64,000 bases of DNA from Saccharofermentans sp. (GCA_024403655.1 JAKSRK010000001.1:1-64000); one strand, 5' to 3'. Counted from the stretch's first letter, positions 45,204-54,640 are shown. Made by a program: numbers and translations. Notes: generated by a model from the sequence alone, not told the origin.

Positions 45204-45212
45204 AATATAACA
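45204..45212 (-). promoter_or_regulatory. Extended -10 of the DUF6273 lipoprotein gene
   Basis: On the minus strand TGTTATATT forms an extended -10 about 50 bases before the lipoprotein start. The gap 45154-45437 otherwise holds only the exporter promoter, and I see no gene in it. Confidence 0.5.
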
Positions 45213-45374
45213 CATGATATATATGTATTAGCGCTATAAAGGTTTATTCATTTTCACGAATTGAAGTATTGTTGGAACTCGATTATCTCAACGATTGTTA
45301 CAATTCAGTTCACAATATTGACTTATTCTAATAAATAATAGATATATTTTAAGGAACTTCAATGTTTTTTGATT

Positions 45375-45402
45375 TTGATTTAATCTCAAAAGTGTATATA
45401 AT
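45375..45402 (+). promoter_or_regulatory. Promoter of the ThrE-like exporter gene
   Basis: -35 TTGATT (45375-45380), a 16-base spacer and -10 TATAAT (45397-45402). The transcript carries CCGGAGG 9 bases before the ATG. Confidence 0.6.
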
Positions 45403-45437
45403 TAGCATGTTTTTAGCAGTTCCGGAGGTCGTATTAC

Positions 45438-46760
45438 ATGAGTAAATTCAGACAACAGCACATGCCTGTCATGTGGCATGAATTTTCTTCCAAAGAATCA
45501 GATATACCTGTTATTCAGGCATCTTTAAATGATAAGGCTACTTTGATCGGCAGAGTCGGTCTTTTATTTTTGTCTTCAGGAGCAAGTTCTTATCGTGTAC
45601 GTGCAGCAATGAATAAGTTGGCGCGAGCACTTAATGTCACAATCAATGCTGATATCGGTATTAAGTCACTTGAGTATACCTGTATTGATGGTGATAAATT
45701 CTGCACAAACGCTTTGTCTAACGTCGGTTACGGTATTAATACATATAAGCTTCACTATCTTGAGATATTCTGCGATGGCTTCAAGGAAAGAGTTAACAGA
45801 TATTCCTCTGAAGATTGTCACAAGATGCTTGATACAATCCAGAACAGCAGAAGTAATTACTCTTTCATTTTAAGCGTGCTTGCTTCCGGGCTTGCCTGCG
45901 GTGCATTTGCATTTCTGCTTGGCGGAGGTCTTATTGATATACTCGGAGCATTCTTTGCAGCTGCAGCAGGATTTGCTGTAAGAAAGCTTCTTATTGGTAA
46001 ACATATCACGATGTTCGCCAATACCAGTGCCGGCGTTCTTGCTTCCTGTGCCGCTTATATTCTTTTTGTAACAGTAGTAGATGCTGTTTTGGGTACTCAT
46101 TTCGATTATCAGGCAGGCTACATATGTTCAATGTTATACATTATTCCCGGATTCCCTCTGATAACTGGTGGAATTGACCTTGCAAAGCTTGACTTAAGAT
46201 CCGGTCTTGAGAGACTTACTTATGCTTTACTTGTTATTGGTGTAGCAACTACTACTTGCGCCTTTACCGCAACAATTTTCTCTTTTTCTCCCGGTGATTT
46301 TACAGAGTACAGCATGGCTTATCCTGTTCTCCTGACTTTAAGAGTTATTATGAGTTTTTGTGGTGTATTCGGCTTCTCCGTTATCTTTAACAGTACTCCT
46401 AAGATGGCTGCTACAGCAGGTCTTATCGGAGCTATAGCCAATTCAGTCAGACTTCTTATTACTGACCATACTAACTTTGGTGTCAGCATCGCAGCATTCT
46501 GTGGTGCTCTTACAGCAGGACTTATTGCTTCTGCTGTATCGAAGAAAGTAGGTTTCCCCAGAATCACACTTACGGTTCCTTCTATAGTAATTATGGTTCC
46601 GGGTCTTCTTATGTATAAGGGAATTTACTACATTTCACAAAGTTCTTTTGAGAACGGACTTACATTCCTCGGCAAAGCTTTAATTATTGTTGTATCACTT
46701 CCGCTGGGCCTTGTTTTTGCAAGAATCTTTACTGATAGAAACTTCAGAAAATCAAGCTGA
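45438..46760 (+). CDS. Threonine/serine exporter family protein (ThrE N- and C-domains fused)
   Basis: In the 440 residues, the first about 135 match the soluble N-terminal part of ThrE/YjjP, with GLLFLSSGASSYRVRAAMNKLARAL and a Cys pair. About ten membrane helices follow, covering both the YjjP-like half and the small YjjB-like half, with the conserved PSIVIMVPGLLMYKGIYY near the end. E. coli splits these into YjjP and YjjB, while Corynebacterium ThrE is a single chain as here. The likely role is export of amino acids or dicarboxylates such as succinate. Confidence 0.8.
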   Translation: MSKFRQQHMPVMWHEFSSKESDIPVIQASLNDKATLIGRVGLLFLSSGASSYRVRAAMNKLARALNVTINADIGIKSLEYTCIDGDKFCTNALSNVGYGINTYKLHYLEIFCDGFKERVNRYSSEDCHKMLDTIQNSRSNYSFILSVLASGLACGAFAFLLGGGLIDILGAFFAAAAGFAVRKLLIGKHITMFANTSAGVLASCAAYILFVTVVDAVLGTHFDYQAGYICSMLYIIPGFPLITGGIDLAKLDLRSGLERLTYALLVIGVATTTCAFTATIFSFSPGDFTEYSMAYPVLLTLRVIMSFCGVFGFSVIFNSTPKMAATAGLIGAIANSVRLLITDHTNFGVSIAAFCGALTAGLIASAVSKKVGFPRITLTVPSIVIMVPGLLMYKGIYYISQSSFENGLTFLGKALIIVVSLPLGLVFARIFTDRNFRKSS

Positions 46761-46765
46761 TCATG

Positions 46766-46774
46766 TGTTATAAT
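46766..46774 (+). promoter_or_regulatory. Extended -10 for a leaderless transcript
   Basis: TGTTATAAT, a perfect extended -10, ends 7 bases before the ATG at 46782. No ribosome site is present. Confidence 0.65.
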
Positions 46775-46781
46775 TTGCACC

Positions 46782-47795
46782 ATGAAAAATACGAATACAT
46801 TTAACTTCAGTAATTTCCATATTCAGGATGCAATTGTATTTGCAGGGAGAGTCCTGATTGCTTCAGGTCTTTGTGTTTTATACGTATTTCTTAACGGTAA
46901 GTTATCACCCGAGATGATCGGTTATGCTCTTCTTGTAAGAATGCTTTTCATTCTCTGGACTATATTCAGTATTTACGAGTATGTTCTAAGCTGGGTTTTC
47001 CCAAGAGTAAAGAGTATCGAATTTGAGCAGAACCATATCATTGTAAACGGTAAAGACAAGTTCGTTTATAGCAAGGATACTTTTACTGCTTCTAGAGTAT
47101 TTAAGTTTACCCTCATTGATTTTAATATTTTTCTTAATTTAAAAGATGAAGAGGAAGGTCTGAACAAGACTTACTTCTTCGGTAATGTCATCTGGAACAA
47201 AGAGAACAGCAAGCGTCAGGAGTGCACAGAGAAGATAATACACTTTGAGACTAAGCTCTATGAGAAGTTCGCATATGCTTATCTTTGTGAGAATTCATCT
47301 GAGAATAATACTTATATTAATGTCGATATAAAGAAAGTTAACAGAAGTCATCTCTTAAGTGTTTTAAAGGATTATATTCCCGGTGCCATACTGATGCTTC
47401 TGGCATTGATTAATATTCTTGTAAGGCCCTTATTTTTATTTCTTTTTATTTGTTCCGCAGCTCTATTCATCTTTGCTGTGCTTAAGGGAATAAGCTTCGG
47501 AAGAGATACTAAAGTCTTTATTAATTCTGCTGAGATTACAAGAACGGTTATCAGATTTGACGGTGATCTTTTTACCATTGGAAATAATCTTAAGGTTACT
47601 TATCTTAATTCATCTTCAGATACTAAGAAGATCGGTATTCTTCCTGACGGCTCTTATATTGAAGTATCTGACGGTAAAACAACTAAGACATTCTGGCTTG
47701 GTCCCAATTATTTATATGGTAGGGAACAGGTCCTCATAAAGTATGTCCTCGACAGCATCATTAATTACATCAAAAGTTATAACGAAGAAGCTTAA
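46782..47795 (+). CDS. Polytopic membrane protein, function unknown
   Basis: I do not recognise a family. The 337 residues have two N-terminal helices (about 17-70), a soluble stretch of about 120 residues rich in Lys, Asn and Phe, another helix pair (about 200-235), and a C-terminal soluble part. The two soluble parts look alike in pattern (IEFEQNHIIVNGKDKFVYSKDTF and RFDGDLFTIGNNLKVTYLNS), suggesting an internal duplication of helix pair plus soluble module. A perfect extended -10 ends 7 bases before the ATG. pyrE follows 83 bases later. Confidence 0.6.
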   Translation: MKNTNTFNFSNFHIQDAIVFAGRVLIASGLCVLYVFLNGKLSPEMIGYALLVRMLFILWTIFSIYEYVLSWVFPRVKSIEFEQNHIIVNGKDKFVYSKDTFTASRVFKFTLIDFNIFLNLKDEEEGLNKTYFFGNVIWNKENSKRQECTEKIIHFETKLYEKFAYAYLCENSSENNTYINVDIKKVNRSHLLSVLKDYIPGAILMLLALINILVRPLFLFLFICSAALFIFAVLKGISFGRDTKVFINSAEITRTVIRFDGDLFTIGNNLKVTYLNSSSDTKKIGILPDGSYIEVSDGKTTKTFWLGPNYLYGREQVLIKYVLDSIINYIKSYNEEA

Positions 47796-47813
47796 TTTTG
47801 CTTCTATCAGTTT

Positions 47814-47842
47814 TTGCATTTTATCCTCTCTAATAGTATTCT
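47814..47842 (+). promoter_or_regulatory. Promoter of pyrE
   Basis: -35 TTGCAT (47814-47819), a 17-base spacer and -10 TATTCT (47837-47842). The -10 is part of an inverted repeat TATTCTT/AAGAATA (47837-47858), so a regulator may bind here. No PyrR loop of the pyr-operon type is seen. Confidence 0.5.
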
Positions 47843-47878
47843 TAATGCGGAAAGAATATTTATCAGGAGGATAAATTT

Positions 47879-48730
47879 GTGAACGACGTTAAAGTTATTG
47901 CTGATCTTTTTAACACCAATGCAGTCAGAGTAGCACCTGCAGATACACCTTTTTGGTATACATCAGGTAAGCTCGGACCTTTCTATATCAATACTCACTT
48001 TATTGTAAAGAGCGAAGATGAAGCAAACAGAATGCTTAAGGTAATTGAAGAATCCATTAAGGAAGATAAGCTTACAGCTCCTTCAAAGATTTTCAAGGAA
48101 TTCCTTGCACTCTATAACACTTCTGAGACATTCAAAAACGTTACAGATAAGCTCGTAGAACTCTCAAAGGAAAGAGAATTCGACTACATCTCGGGCGGTG
48201 AGAGAAGAGATTTCTTCTTCTCCATGCTTCCTGCTTATATCTTGGGTAAGCCCCATATTACTATCTTCAAGGATTGTTCTGCAGTTGTTACAAACTCTGA
48301 TTTTGAAGATGCAAGAACAGCAGATAAGGCAGAACTTGAAGGCAAGAAGATTTTGCATATTGCTGACCTTATTACTGAGGCTTCAAGCTATGAGCGTGCA
48401 TGGGTCCCTGTAATCAGAGGCTTCGGTGCTGATATCAGCGATACACTTGCAGTAGTAGACAGACATCAGAACGGACGCAAAGTATTGGAAGGCTTAGGAG
48501 TAGAAATGGAGACTCTTGCAGGCATCGACAAGACTTTATTCGATCATGCTCTTGAATCTTCTTACATCAATAAGGATCAGTACGATCTTGTAATTAAGTT
48601 CTTATCAGATCCTGATGCTTATATGAAGGATTTCATTGCTAATCATCCTACATTTATCGATGACCAGATTGCTCTCGGCGGTAAAGCCAAGGAGAGAGCT
48701 GAACTTGCTATTTCTAAGGGTTTTGTCTGA
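47879..48730 (+). CDS. pyrE: Orotate phosphoribosyltransferase, long variant form
   Basis: Joins orotate and PRPP to OMP, between PyrD and PyrF. The 283 residues begin at a GTG with AGGAGG 8 bases upstream. The typical early motif FWYTSGKLGPFYIN is present, as are ISGGERRDFFFSM and VVDRHQNGRKVLEGLGVEMETL. At the PRPP loop, where standard enzymes have a VxDDVxTTG pattern, this protein has HIADLITEASSY. I recall this as a feature of the longer Clostridia form. Function is therefore probable but rests on context and overall fold. It is separate from the pyr operon. Confidence 0.75.
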   Translation: MNDVKVIADLFNTNAVRVAPADTPFWYTSGKLGPFYINTHFIVKSEDEANRMLKVIEESIKEDKLTAPSKIFKEFLALYNTSETFKNVTDKLVELSKEREFDYISGGERRDFFFSMLPAYILGKPHITIFKDCSAVVTNSDFEDARTADKAELEGKKILHIADLITEASSYERAWVPVIRGFGADISDTLAVVDRHQNGRKVLEGLGVEMETLAGIDKTLFDHALESSYINKDQYDLVIKFLSDPDAYMKDFIANHPTFIDDQIALGGKAKERAELAISKGFV

Positions 48731-48735
48731 TCCTT

Positions 48736-50364
48736 ATGCCGGATAACAGGAATAAAAGATTACATATTGATCTCGGTGCGGCCGCATATTTTCTTGCGGC
48801 CGCTGTTATTGCCTGTTTTTTATTCTATGTAAGGAATATGGTTCTTGCAGATCACGACTCTTTATATGAGTTTTTCCTTGCCAGAGAAAATGACTTCTCT
48901 TTTGCATTCGACAGAGCGTTGAACTTTAACCTTAAAAGGGGAAGAGTAGGAGTCGTTTTCCCCTTTGTAGTTGCAATAAGATACCTTATTAACGGAAGCG
49001 GTAACTATATAGCAATATGGCTTTTACAGTATCTGCCAATTCTGACGAATATTGCTTTGATAGCACATATATTAAGAAAGACTGTCGGTAAAGGTTTGTC
49101 TTCTTTATTTATAGTGCTCTTTGCAGGTCTGGTTCAGATAAACAGATGGCACAGCCTTATAATCTGTTATCCGCTTGACTTTATGTATGGACTTTTTGTT
49201 ATGAATCTCGGTTTGTGGATTTTCTATAACTATCTTAACGAAGACAAGCAGAGCGGATTTTTGCATTACGGTAAGATTATCCTTTGTGCTCTTTTGGCTT
49301 ATGAATCTTTTATTGTCTACGAACCCTTCTTCGTGTCTGTAGGAGCATATGCTATTCTTGCTATCTATTTTGCAATTAATGAAGAGAAGACTTTTATTAA
49401 TAGAGTTAAATACCTCTTTATAAGGTTATGGCCTGTAGCTGTAGCTGCTCTTATATTTCTTATTCTGTTTTATCTTCATCTGAATTCCGAATTCGTAGAT
49501 GATTCTCCGAGTTACCCTGTTGGCCATAATATTCGTAATACTGTTTATACCTGGGGAGTTATATCCGGCGGTATGTTTCCGCTAATATATTTCTTCTATC
49601 CAAGTAGTTCCAAAGAGCTAATAAACGTTACTTTTACGCCTTCTTTCTTTAAGATTCTAATATCAGTTCTGACCTTTGCCGCAAGTTTTGTATCACTTAA
49701 GTATATTGCTGCTCGAAAGGATACCGTTAAGGCAAAGCCCTGCATCTTAATGGCGATAATGGGGGCCTTTATAGCAGTATTCTTTGCCCTTCCTCATTCA
49801 CTTACTTTGCTCTATCAAGACTGGGTAGTAAACGACCATCAGGCAGGATATGTTCCTACCACCATCTGCTACTTTGGCTGGATTCTTTTCATCTGCTCCG
49901 GCCTGGCTCTTATTGTCACACGAGTAAATCTGTCAAAAGGAATAGTTCCTGTTATTCTTGCTCTTTTAATAGCTGTAAGTACATATCTTACATATTCAGT
50001 AAATGATGGCTTCAGATCGGTAGAATATGGCCAGAGTGAAGCCGTATGTCTTAAGAATCAGGCTTTATATTCTTTATTCAGATCTGATGTATTCAGAGAA
50101 GAAGAAATAGACCTTATTTATACTCCTCAGTACATGGGTATTCATAATGCGACTGAGACTAATGAAGAATTGGCAGAGTTTGAATCCGGTAATGAACTTG
50201 ACCTTACCAAATACGGTGATGAATTTGATGCTCTTTTTGATTCTTATGAGCATCCAGCCAGATTTGAATATGATTTTGAAAGACAAGAAGGTATTCTTTA
50301 TCTTTACGACAATGACGGTGACCACGAGGCTGACAGAAGCGTTATTATTCCAATCGCAAGATAA
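48736..50364 (+). CDS. Polytopic membrane protein, possibly GT-C type glycosyltransferase
   Basis: The 542 residues have about ten to twelve membrane helices and a soluble acidic C-terminal tail (about 440-542). After the first helix comes VLADHDSLYEFF, an acidic DxD in the first outer loop. GT-C glycosyltransferases have such a motif there, but I see no further signature. The function is therefore only suggested. It starts 5 bases after pyrE with no good ribosome site, so translation may depend on pyrE. An extended -10 for tldD follows. Confidence 0.45.
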   Translation: MPDNRNKRLHIDLGAAAYFLAAAVIACFLFYVRNMVLADHDSLYEFFLARENDFSFAFDRALNFNLKRGRVGVVFPFVVAIRYLINGSGNYIAIWLLQYLPILTNIALIAHILRKTVGKGLSSLFIVLFAGLVQINRWHSLIICYPLDFMYGLFVMNLGLWIFYNYLNEDKQSGFLHYGKIILCALLAYESFIVYEPFFVSVGAYAILAIYFAINEEKTFINRVKYLFIRLWPVAVAALIFLILFYLHLNSEFVDDSPSYPVGHNIRNTVYTWGVISGGMFPLIYFFYPSSSKELINVTFTPSFFKILISVLTFAASFVSLKYIAARKDTVKAKPCILMAIMGAFIAVFFALPHSLTLLYQDWVVNDHQAGYVPTTICYFGWILFICSGLALIVTRVNLSKGIVPVILALLIAVSTYLTYSVNDGFRSVEYGQSEAVCLKNQALYSLFRSDVFREEEIDLIYTPQYMGIHNATETNEELAEFESGNELDLTKYGDEFDALFDSYEHPARFEYDFERQEGILYLYDNDGDHEADRSVIIPIAR

Positions 50365-50392
50365 GCCTTGTAATTACATGACGTTAGAAGAA

Positions 50393-50401
50393 TGATATAA
50401 T
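50393..50401 (+). promoter_or_regulatory. Extended -10 promoter of tldD
   Basis: TGATATAAT is a perfect extended -10. It predicts a leader of about 107 bases before tldD, which contains the hairpin described at 50472-50510. Confidence 0.6.
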
Positions 50402-50471
50402 TCTTATTGACCTATAAAAGACACGTCCTGGAATTCAAGAGATACTGATTCAAAAGATTATTAACTATATA

Positions 50472-50510
50472 AATACCTCTTGTAAGTCTTAGGATGAGAT
50501 GAGAGGTATT
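50472..50510 (+). promoter_or_regulatory. tldD leader hairpin hiding the ribosome site
   Basis: AATACCTCT (50472-50480) and AGAGGTATT (50502-50510) pair perfectly over 9 bp with a 21-base loop. The 3' arm includes the AGAGG ribosome site of tldD. Confidence 0.5.
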
Positions 50511-50514
50511 ATTT

Positions 50515-51909
50515 ATGCTCAGTGACAGCAATATTATGCGAATCCTTGATGCAGCTATGAGCAAGACAGCGGATTTTGCTGATGTATTTATCGAAGAGAG
50601 AAAGTCTTCGAGTGTCGGAATGCTCAACGGTAAAGTAATCAAGGCAGGATCATCTTTTGATCTTGGTATCGGAATCAGACTTATGGCAGGAACTAATGTT
50701 GTTTATGTCTATTCCAATGATATGGATCCCGACGGACTTATTAAGCTCGCTTTGGATGCAGCAGACGCTCTTAAGGGGAATGCATCTTTATCAGTAAAAG
50801 AACTTGAATCAAAGTGTTTTACAACTGCAACAGATATTAGAATTGATCCTATGTCTGTTAAGAAGACAGAGAACGTAGATTTCCTTCGTAAGGCATCAGA
50901 ATTTGCGCTTAACTATGATCCTAAGATTACTCAGTGTGCAGCTTCTTATGCAGCAGGTAAGAGGACAGTAAGAATCGTTAATTCTGATGGTCTTAACAAA
51001 GAAGAGACTGCTCAGAGAATCAGAATCTCTGTTGAAGCAATAGCTACAAAGGGTAACGAGAAGCAGACGGGAAGGGTTGCTCCCGGTACCATGAGAGGAT
51101 ATGAATTCATTAACGAGTATCCGATATTAGATAAGACAAGAGAATGCTGTGAGACTGCACTTAGAATGATTGATGCAGGCTATGCTCCTTCCGGTAAAAT
51201 GCCTGTTATTCTCGGTAACGGTTTTGGCGGAGTTATTTTCCACGAAGCATGCGGACATTCACTTGAATCCGCTGCAGTCGGAATCGGAAGCTCATGCTTT
51301 GCTGATAAGCTTAATCAGCAGATTGCTTCTCCCGTTGTAAGTGCTTATGACGATGCAAGAATTAAGGGAGAATGGGGTTCTTATTATACGGACGATGAAG
51401 GACATGAGTCATCAAGTCTTCTTCTTATCGAGAACGGTATTCTTAAGAATTATCTTATCGATAAGCTCGGCTCAAGAAGAATGAATATGCCTTCTACCGG
51501 ATGTGGAAGAAAGCAGGATTATTCTTATGCTCCTACATCCAGAATGGGTAATACTTTTATTGCTCCCGGTAAGGACGATCCCAAGGATATCATCGCTGAT
51601 ACTGAATACGGCCTTTACTGCACTCAGATGGGCGGTGGTTCAGTTGATCCTGCAACTGGTGAATTCAACTTTGCAGCCAACGAAGCATTTATGGTAAGAA
51701 ACGGAAAAGTATGTGAACCCGTTAGAGGTGCAACACTTATCGGTAAGGGTTCTGAAGTACTTATGAATATTGACCGCGTGGCAAATGATCTTGAGCTTTC
51801 CGCAGGAATGTGCGGAGCTTCCTCAGGTAATGTTCCTGTTACTGTTGGTCAGCCGACAATCAGAATATCTTCTATTCTTGTTGGCGGCAGAGAGGAAGGT
51901 GAAGAGTAA
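50515..51909 (+). CDS. tldD: Metalloprotease TldD
   Basis: The catalytic partner of the TldD/TldE protease, which acts on unfolded peptides. The 464 residues contain the zinc motif HEACGH (FHEACGHSLES) with the expected downstream Cys, and the terminal domain with GGGSVDPATGEF and GMCGASSGNVPVTVGQP. Full family length. The stop overlaps the tldE start (TAATG), which ensures equal expression of the heterodimer. Confidence 0.95.
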   Translation: MLSDSNIMRILDAAMSKTADFADVFIEERKSSSVGMLNGKVIKAGSSFDLGIGIRLMAGTNVVYVYSNDMDPDGLIKLALDAADALKGNASLSVKELESKCFTTATDIRIDPMSVKKTENVDFLRKASEFALNYDPKITQCAASYAAGKRTVRIVNSDGLNKEETAQRIRISVEAIATKGNEKQTGRVAPGTMRGYEFINEYPILDKTRECCETALRMIDAGYAPSGKMPVILGNGFGGVIFHEACGHSLESAAVGIGSSCFADKLNQQIASPVVSAYDDARIKGEWGSYYTDDEGHESSSLLLIENGILKNYLIDKLGSRRMNMPSTGCGRKQDYSYAPTSRMGNTFIAPGKDDPKDIIADTEYGLYCTQMGGGSVDPATGEFNFAANEAFMVRNGKVCEPVRGATLIGKGSEVLMNIDRVANDLELSAGMCGASSGNVPVTVGQPTIRISSILVGGREEGEE

Positions 51910-53255
51910 TGGATATTAAACTTGCTGAAAGCTTCATGAAGAAGCTTATCGATAAGTCAAAAGATTACGGCTTCGAAGAGGCTGAGGCTTCTTTCTCAAG
52001 CGGAAGTTCAATGAGCATATCTATTCTTAACGGAGAAGTTCAGTCCTATGAGAGGTCAAATGAGCAGGGCGTGGCCTTCAAAGGTAAGAAAAACGGCCAG
52101 ATGGCAGCAGCATCCACAACTGAATTTACAGACGATGCCCTCCTATTCCTTCTTACAAATGCAGCTGACTGTTGCGATGTAAAAGATGACGAAGACGAAG
52201 ACTTCATCTACTGCGATCCTGAACATAAGGAGCTTAAACTGTCGCAGATAACAGATGCTTTCGAGAAGAATACTTATGCAAGATTCTCTGAGCTTGGACT
52301 TAAGCTGGAGAAGAATATTTTTGCCCTTTCAGAGGACATTAAAGGAATTGACCATCTTTCAATTTCCTGTGACAGAAGTCTTGATCTCAAGATCAATTCA
52401 AAGGGGCTTTATGCATATAAAGACAGTGACTATGTCGGCCTTATGGCAGTGGGAAGAGCTGAGAAGGACGGTGTTGTTAAGACAGGCGGCCACTACTGGT
52501 ACGGCAACGACATAGATAAGTTCGACGAAGAGAAATTCTTAAAGATTTTCTCCCAGAAGCTTCTTACAAAGTTCGGTGCAAGTTCAGTTCCTTCTGCAAA
52601 GTACAAAATATTACTTTCGAACGAAGCAGTAATATCTTTTATCTCAACCTTCATGAGTAATTTCTCATCCTATTCCATGCAGAAAGGCATGTCTTTGCTT
52701 GCAGGGAAGGAAGGGGAGAAGATTGCATCCGATATCTTTACTTTAAGGGAAGAGCCTATGTATGAGAAAGCTCTTATAAAGGTTCCTTTCGACTCAGAAG
52801 GCGTTCTTACTTATCCCAAATCTCTTATAGAAAATGGTGTATTTAAGACAGCTCTTTATAATCTTAAGACAGCCAATAAGGCAGGAATCAAATCAACCGG
52901 TAACGGGTTTAAGGGTATCGGTTATGCAAACCTTATTGTAGAGCCCGGAGAGAAGACTTTCGATGAGCTTCTTGAAGAGGTTGGAGACGGTCTTTATATT
53001 ACAGACTTAAGCGGACTTCATGCAGGAGTTAACGTTATTAGCGGTGATTTCTCATTGCTCTGCGAAGGCTACAGAATTGAAGGCGGTAAGATTACACACG
53101 CTGTTGAACAGATTACGGTTTCCGATAATTTCTACGATGTACTTAAGAAGATATCCCTCGTAGGCAATGACGTTTTGGCAGAACCTGACGGTGCAGGCGA
53201 ACTATTCGCACCATCCATTGTTATTAATAGCGTTTCTATTGCAGGTGATAAGTGA
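51909..53255 (+). CDS. pmbA: TldD partner protein TldE/PmbA
   Basis: The 448 residues share the TldD/PmbA fold but lack a HExxxH motif, as expected for the non-catalytic TldE half. Visible features are SFSSGSSMSISILNGEVQSYERS near the N-terminus and GLHAGVNVISGDFSLLCEGYRIEGG near the C-terminus. The ATG shares a base with the tldD stop. There is no separate promoter between them. Confidence 0.93.
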   Translation: MDIKLAESFMKKLIDKSKDYGFEEAEASFSSGSSMSISILNGEVQSYERSNEQGVAFKGKKNGQMAAASTTEFTDDALLFLLTNAADCCDVKDDEDEDFIYCDPEHKELKLSQITDAFEKNTYARFSELGLKLEKNIFALSEDIKGIDHLSISCDRSLDLKINSKGLYAYKDSDYVGLMAVGRAEKDGVVKTGGHYWYGNDIDKFDEEKFLKIFSQKLLTKFGASSVPSAKYKILLSNEAVISFISTFMSNFSSYSMQKGMSLLAGKEGEKIASDIFTLREEPMYEKALIKVPFDSEGVLTYPKSLIENGVFKTALYNLKTANKAGIKSTGNGFKGIGYANLIVEPGEKTFDELLEEVGDGLYITDLSGLHAGVNVISGDFSLLCEGYRIEGGKITHAVEQITVSDNFYDVLKKISLVGNDVLAEPDGAGELFAPSIVINSVSIAGDK

Positions 53256-53261
53256 TATAAT
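53253..53261 (+). promoter_or_regulatory. Extended -10 promoter of metY
   Basis: TGATATAAT, a perfect extended -10, overlaps the tldE stop. The leader is only about 33 bases, which leaves no room for a SAM riboswitch. AAAGGGG is the ribosome site. Confidence 0.6.
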
Positions 53262-53300
53262 CAACAGGATTTTTGTTGTAAAACGAAAGGGGTTAATATA

Positions 53301-54581
53301 ATGAGCGATATCAGTATCGATACAAAATGCCTCCATGCAGGCTGGACACCTACTAACGGAGAACCCAGACAGGTTCCCATCTACCAGAGTACAACATTTA
53401 AGTATGACTCATCAGATGATATGGGTGCTCTTTTTGATCTTGAAGCATCAGGTTATTTCTATACAAGACTTCAGAATCCTACTAATGACTATGTAGCAGC
53501 TAAGCTTTGCGAGCTTGAGGGCGGTTATGCAGGAATGCTTACTTCTTCAGGTCAGGCTGCTAACTTCTTTGCAGTATTTAATATCTGTGAGAGTGGTGAT
53601 CACTTTATTGCATCATCTTCTATTTACGGCGGAACATTTAATCTCTTCGGCGTTACTATGGCCAAGATGGGTATTGAATGTACTTTTGTTGATCAGGAAC
53701 TTCCTTACGAAGAGCTTGCAAAGCTTATCAAGCCCAACACAAAGTGTATCTTCGGTGAGACTATTACTAATCCTACATGTTCTGTATTGGATTTTGAGAA
53801 GTTCAGCAAGCTTGCTCACGATCACGGAATTCCTTTGATTGTTGATAATACATTTGCAACTCCCATTAACTGCAGACCTATTGAACACGGTGCAGATATC
53901 GTTACTCATTCAACAACTAAGTATATTGACGGTCATGCAGCAAGTGTAGGTGGTGCTATTATCGATTCCGGTAACTTTGACTGGCTTGCACATGCTGATA
54001 AGTTCCCCGGACTTACAACTCCCGATGAATCTTATCACGGCATTACATATGCTACAAAGTTCGGTAAGGCTGCTTATATCACTAAGGCTACTTCTCAGCT
54101 TATGCGTGACTTCGGTGCTATTCAGGCTCCTCAGAATGCATTCTATATTCAGCTTGGCCTTGAGTCTTTACATGTACGTATGAGACAGCACGTAAGCAAT
54201 GCAACAAAGATTGCAGAGTTCCTTGAGAGCGAAGATCGTATTGCCTGGGTTAACTATCCCGGACTTAAGTCCAGCAAGTCTTATGATGTTGCTCAGAAGT
54301 ATTGCCCCAACGGTACTTGCGGTGTTATGTGCTTCGGTATTAAGGGCGGCAGAGAAGCAAGCGTTAAGTTTATGGACAACCTTAAGCTTATCTCTATTGT
54401 TACTCACGTTGCTGATGCAAAGAGCTGTGTACTTAATCCTGCAAGCCATACACACAGACAGCTTACAGAGGAGCAGCTTATTGAAGCAGGTATCGCTCCT
54501 GATCTTATCAGATTCTCTGTTGGTCTTGAGGATGCTGATGATCTTATTGCTGATATCAAGCAGGCTTTGGATAAGCTTTAA
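53301..54581 (+). CDS. metY: O-acetylhomoserine sulfhydrylase
   Basis: A PLP enzyme making homocysteine from O-acetylhomoserine and sulfide. In the 426 residues the substrate motif is IYQSTTFKYDSSDDMGALF and the fold-I motif is YTRLQNPTND. The PLP lysine lies in THSTTKYIDGHA. The DNTFATP motif and GLESLHVRMRQH near residue 290 point to MetY rather than cystathionine gamma-synthase. The homocysteine can enter methionine synthesis, complementing the AHCY route. A strong terminator follows. Confidence 0.92.
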   Translation: MSDISIDTKCLHAGWTPTNGEPRQVPIYQSTTFKYDSSDDMGALFDLEASGYFYTRLQNPTNDYVAAKLCELEGGYAGMLTSSGQAANFFAVFNICESGDHFIASSSIYGGTFNLFGVTMAKMGIECTFVDQELPYEELAKLIKPNTKCIFGETITNPTCSVLDFEKFSKLAHDHGIPLIVDNTFATPINCRPIEHGADIVTHSTTKYIDGHAASVGGAIIDSGNFDWLAHADKFPGLTTPDESYHGITYATKFGKAAYITKATSQLMRDFGAIQAPQNAFYIQLGLESLHVRMRQHVSNATKIAEFLESEDRIAWVNYPGLKSSKSYDVAQKYCPNGTCGVMCFGIKGGREASVKFMDNLKLISIVTHVADAKSCVLNPASHTHRQLTEEQLIEAGIAPDLIRFSVGLEDADDLIADIKQALDKL

Positions 54582-54606
54582 TTTATAATTTGAAATTATA
54601 TTTGCG

Positions 54607-54640
54607 GAGGGAAAATGCTTATGCGTTTTCCCTCTTTTTA
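54607..54640 (+). terminator. Terminator of metY
   Basis: GAGGGAAAA and TTTTCCCTC, with an inner GC pair, form a stem of about 11 bp around TTAT, followed by five T residues. Confidence 0.9.

Noticed and set aside
53256-53300. SAM riboswitch before metY
   Set aside because: Only about 33 bases of leader are available; there is no conserved core and no terminator.
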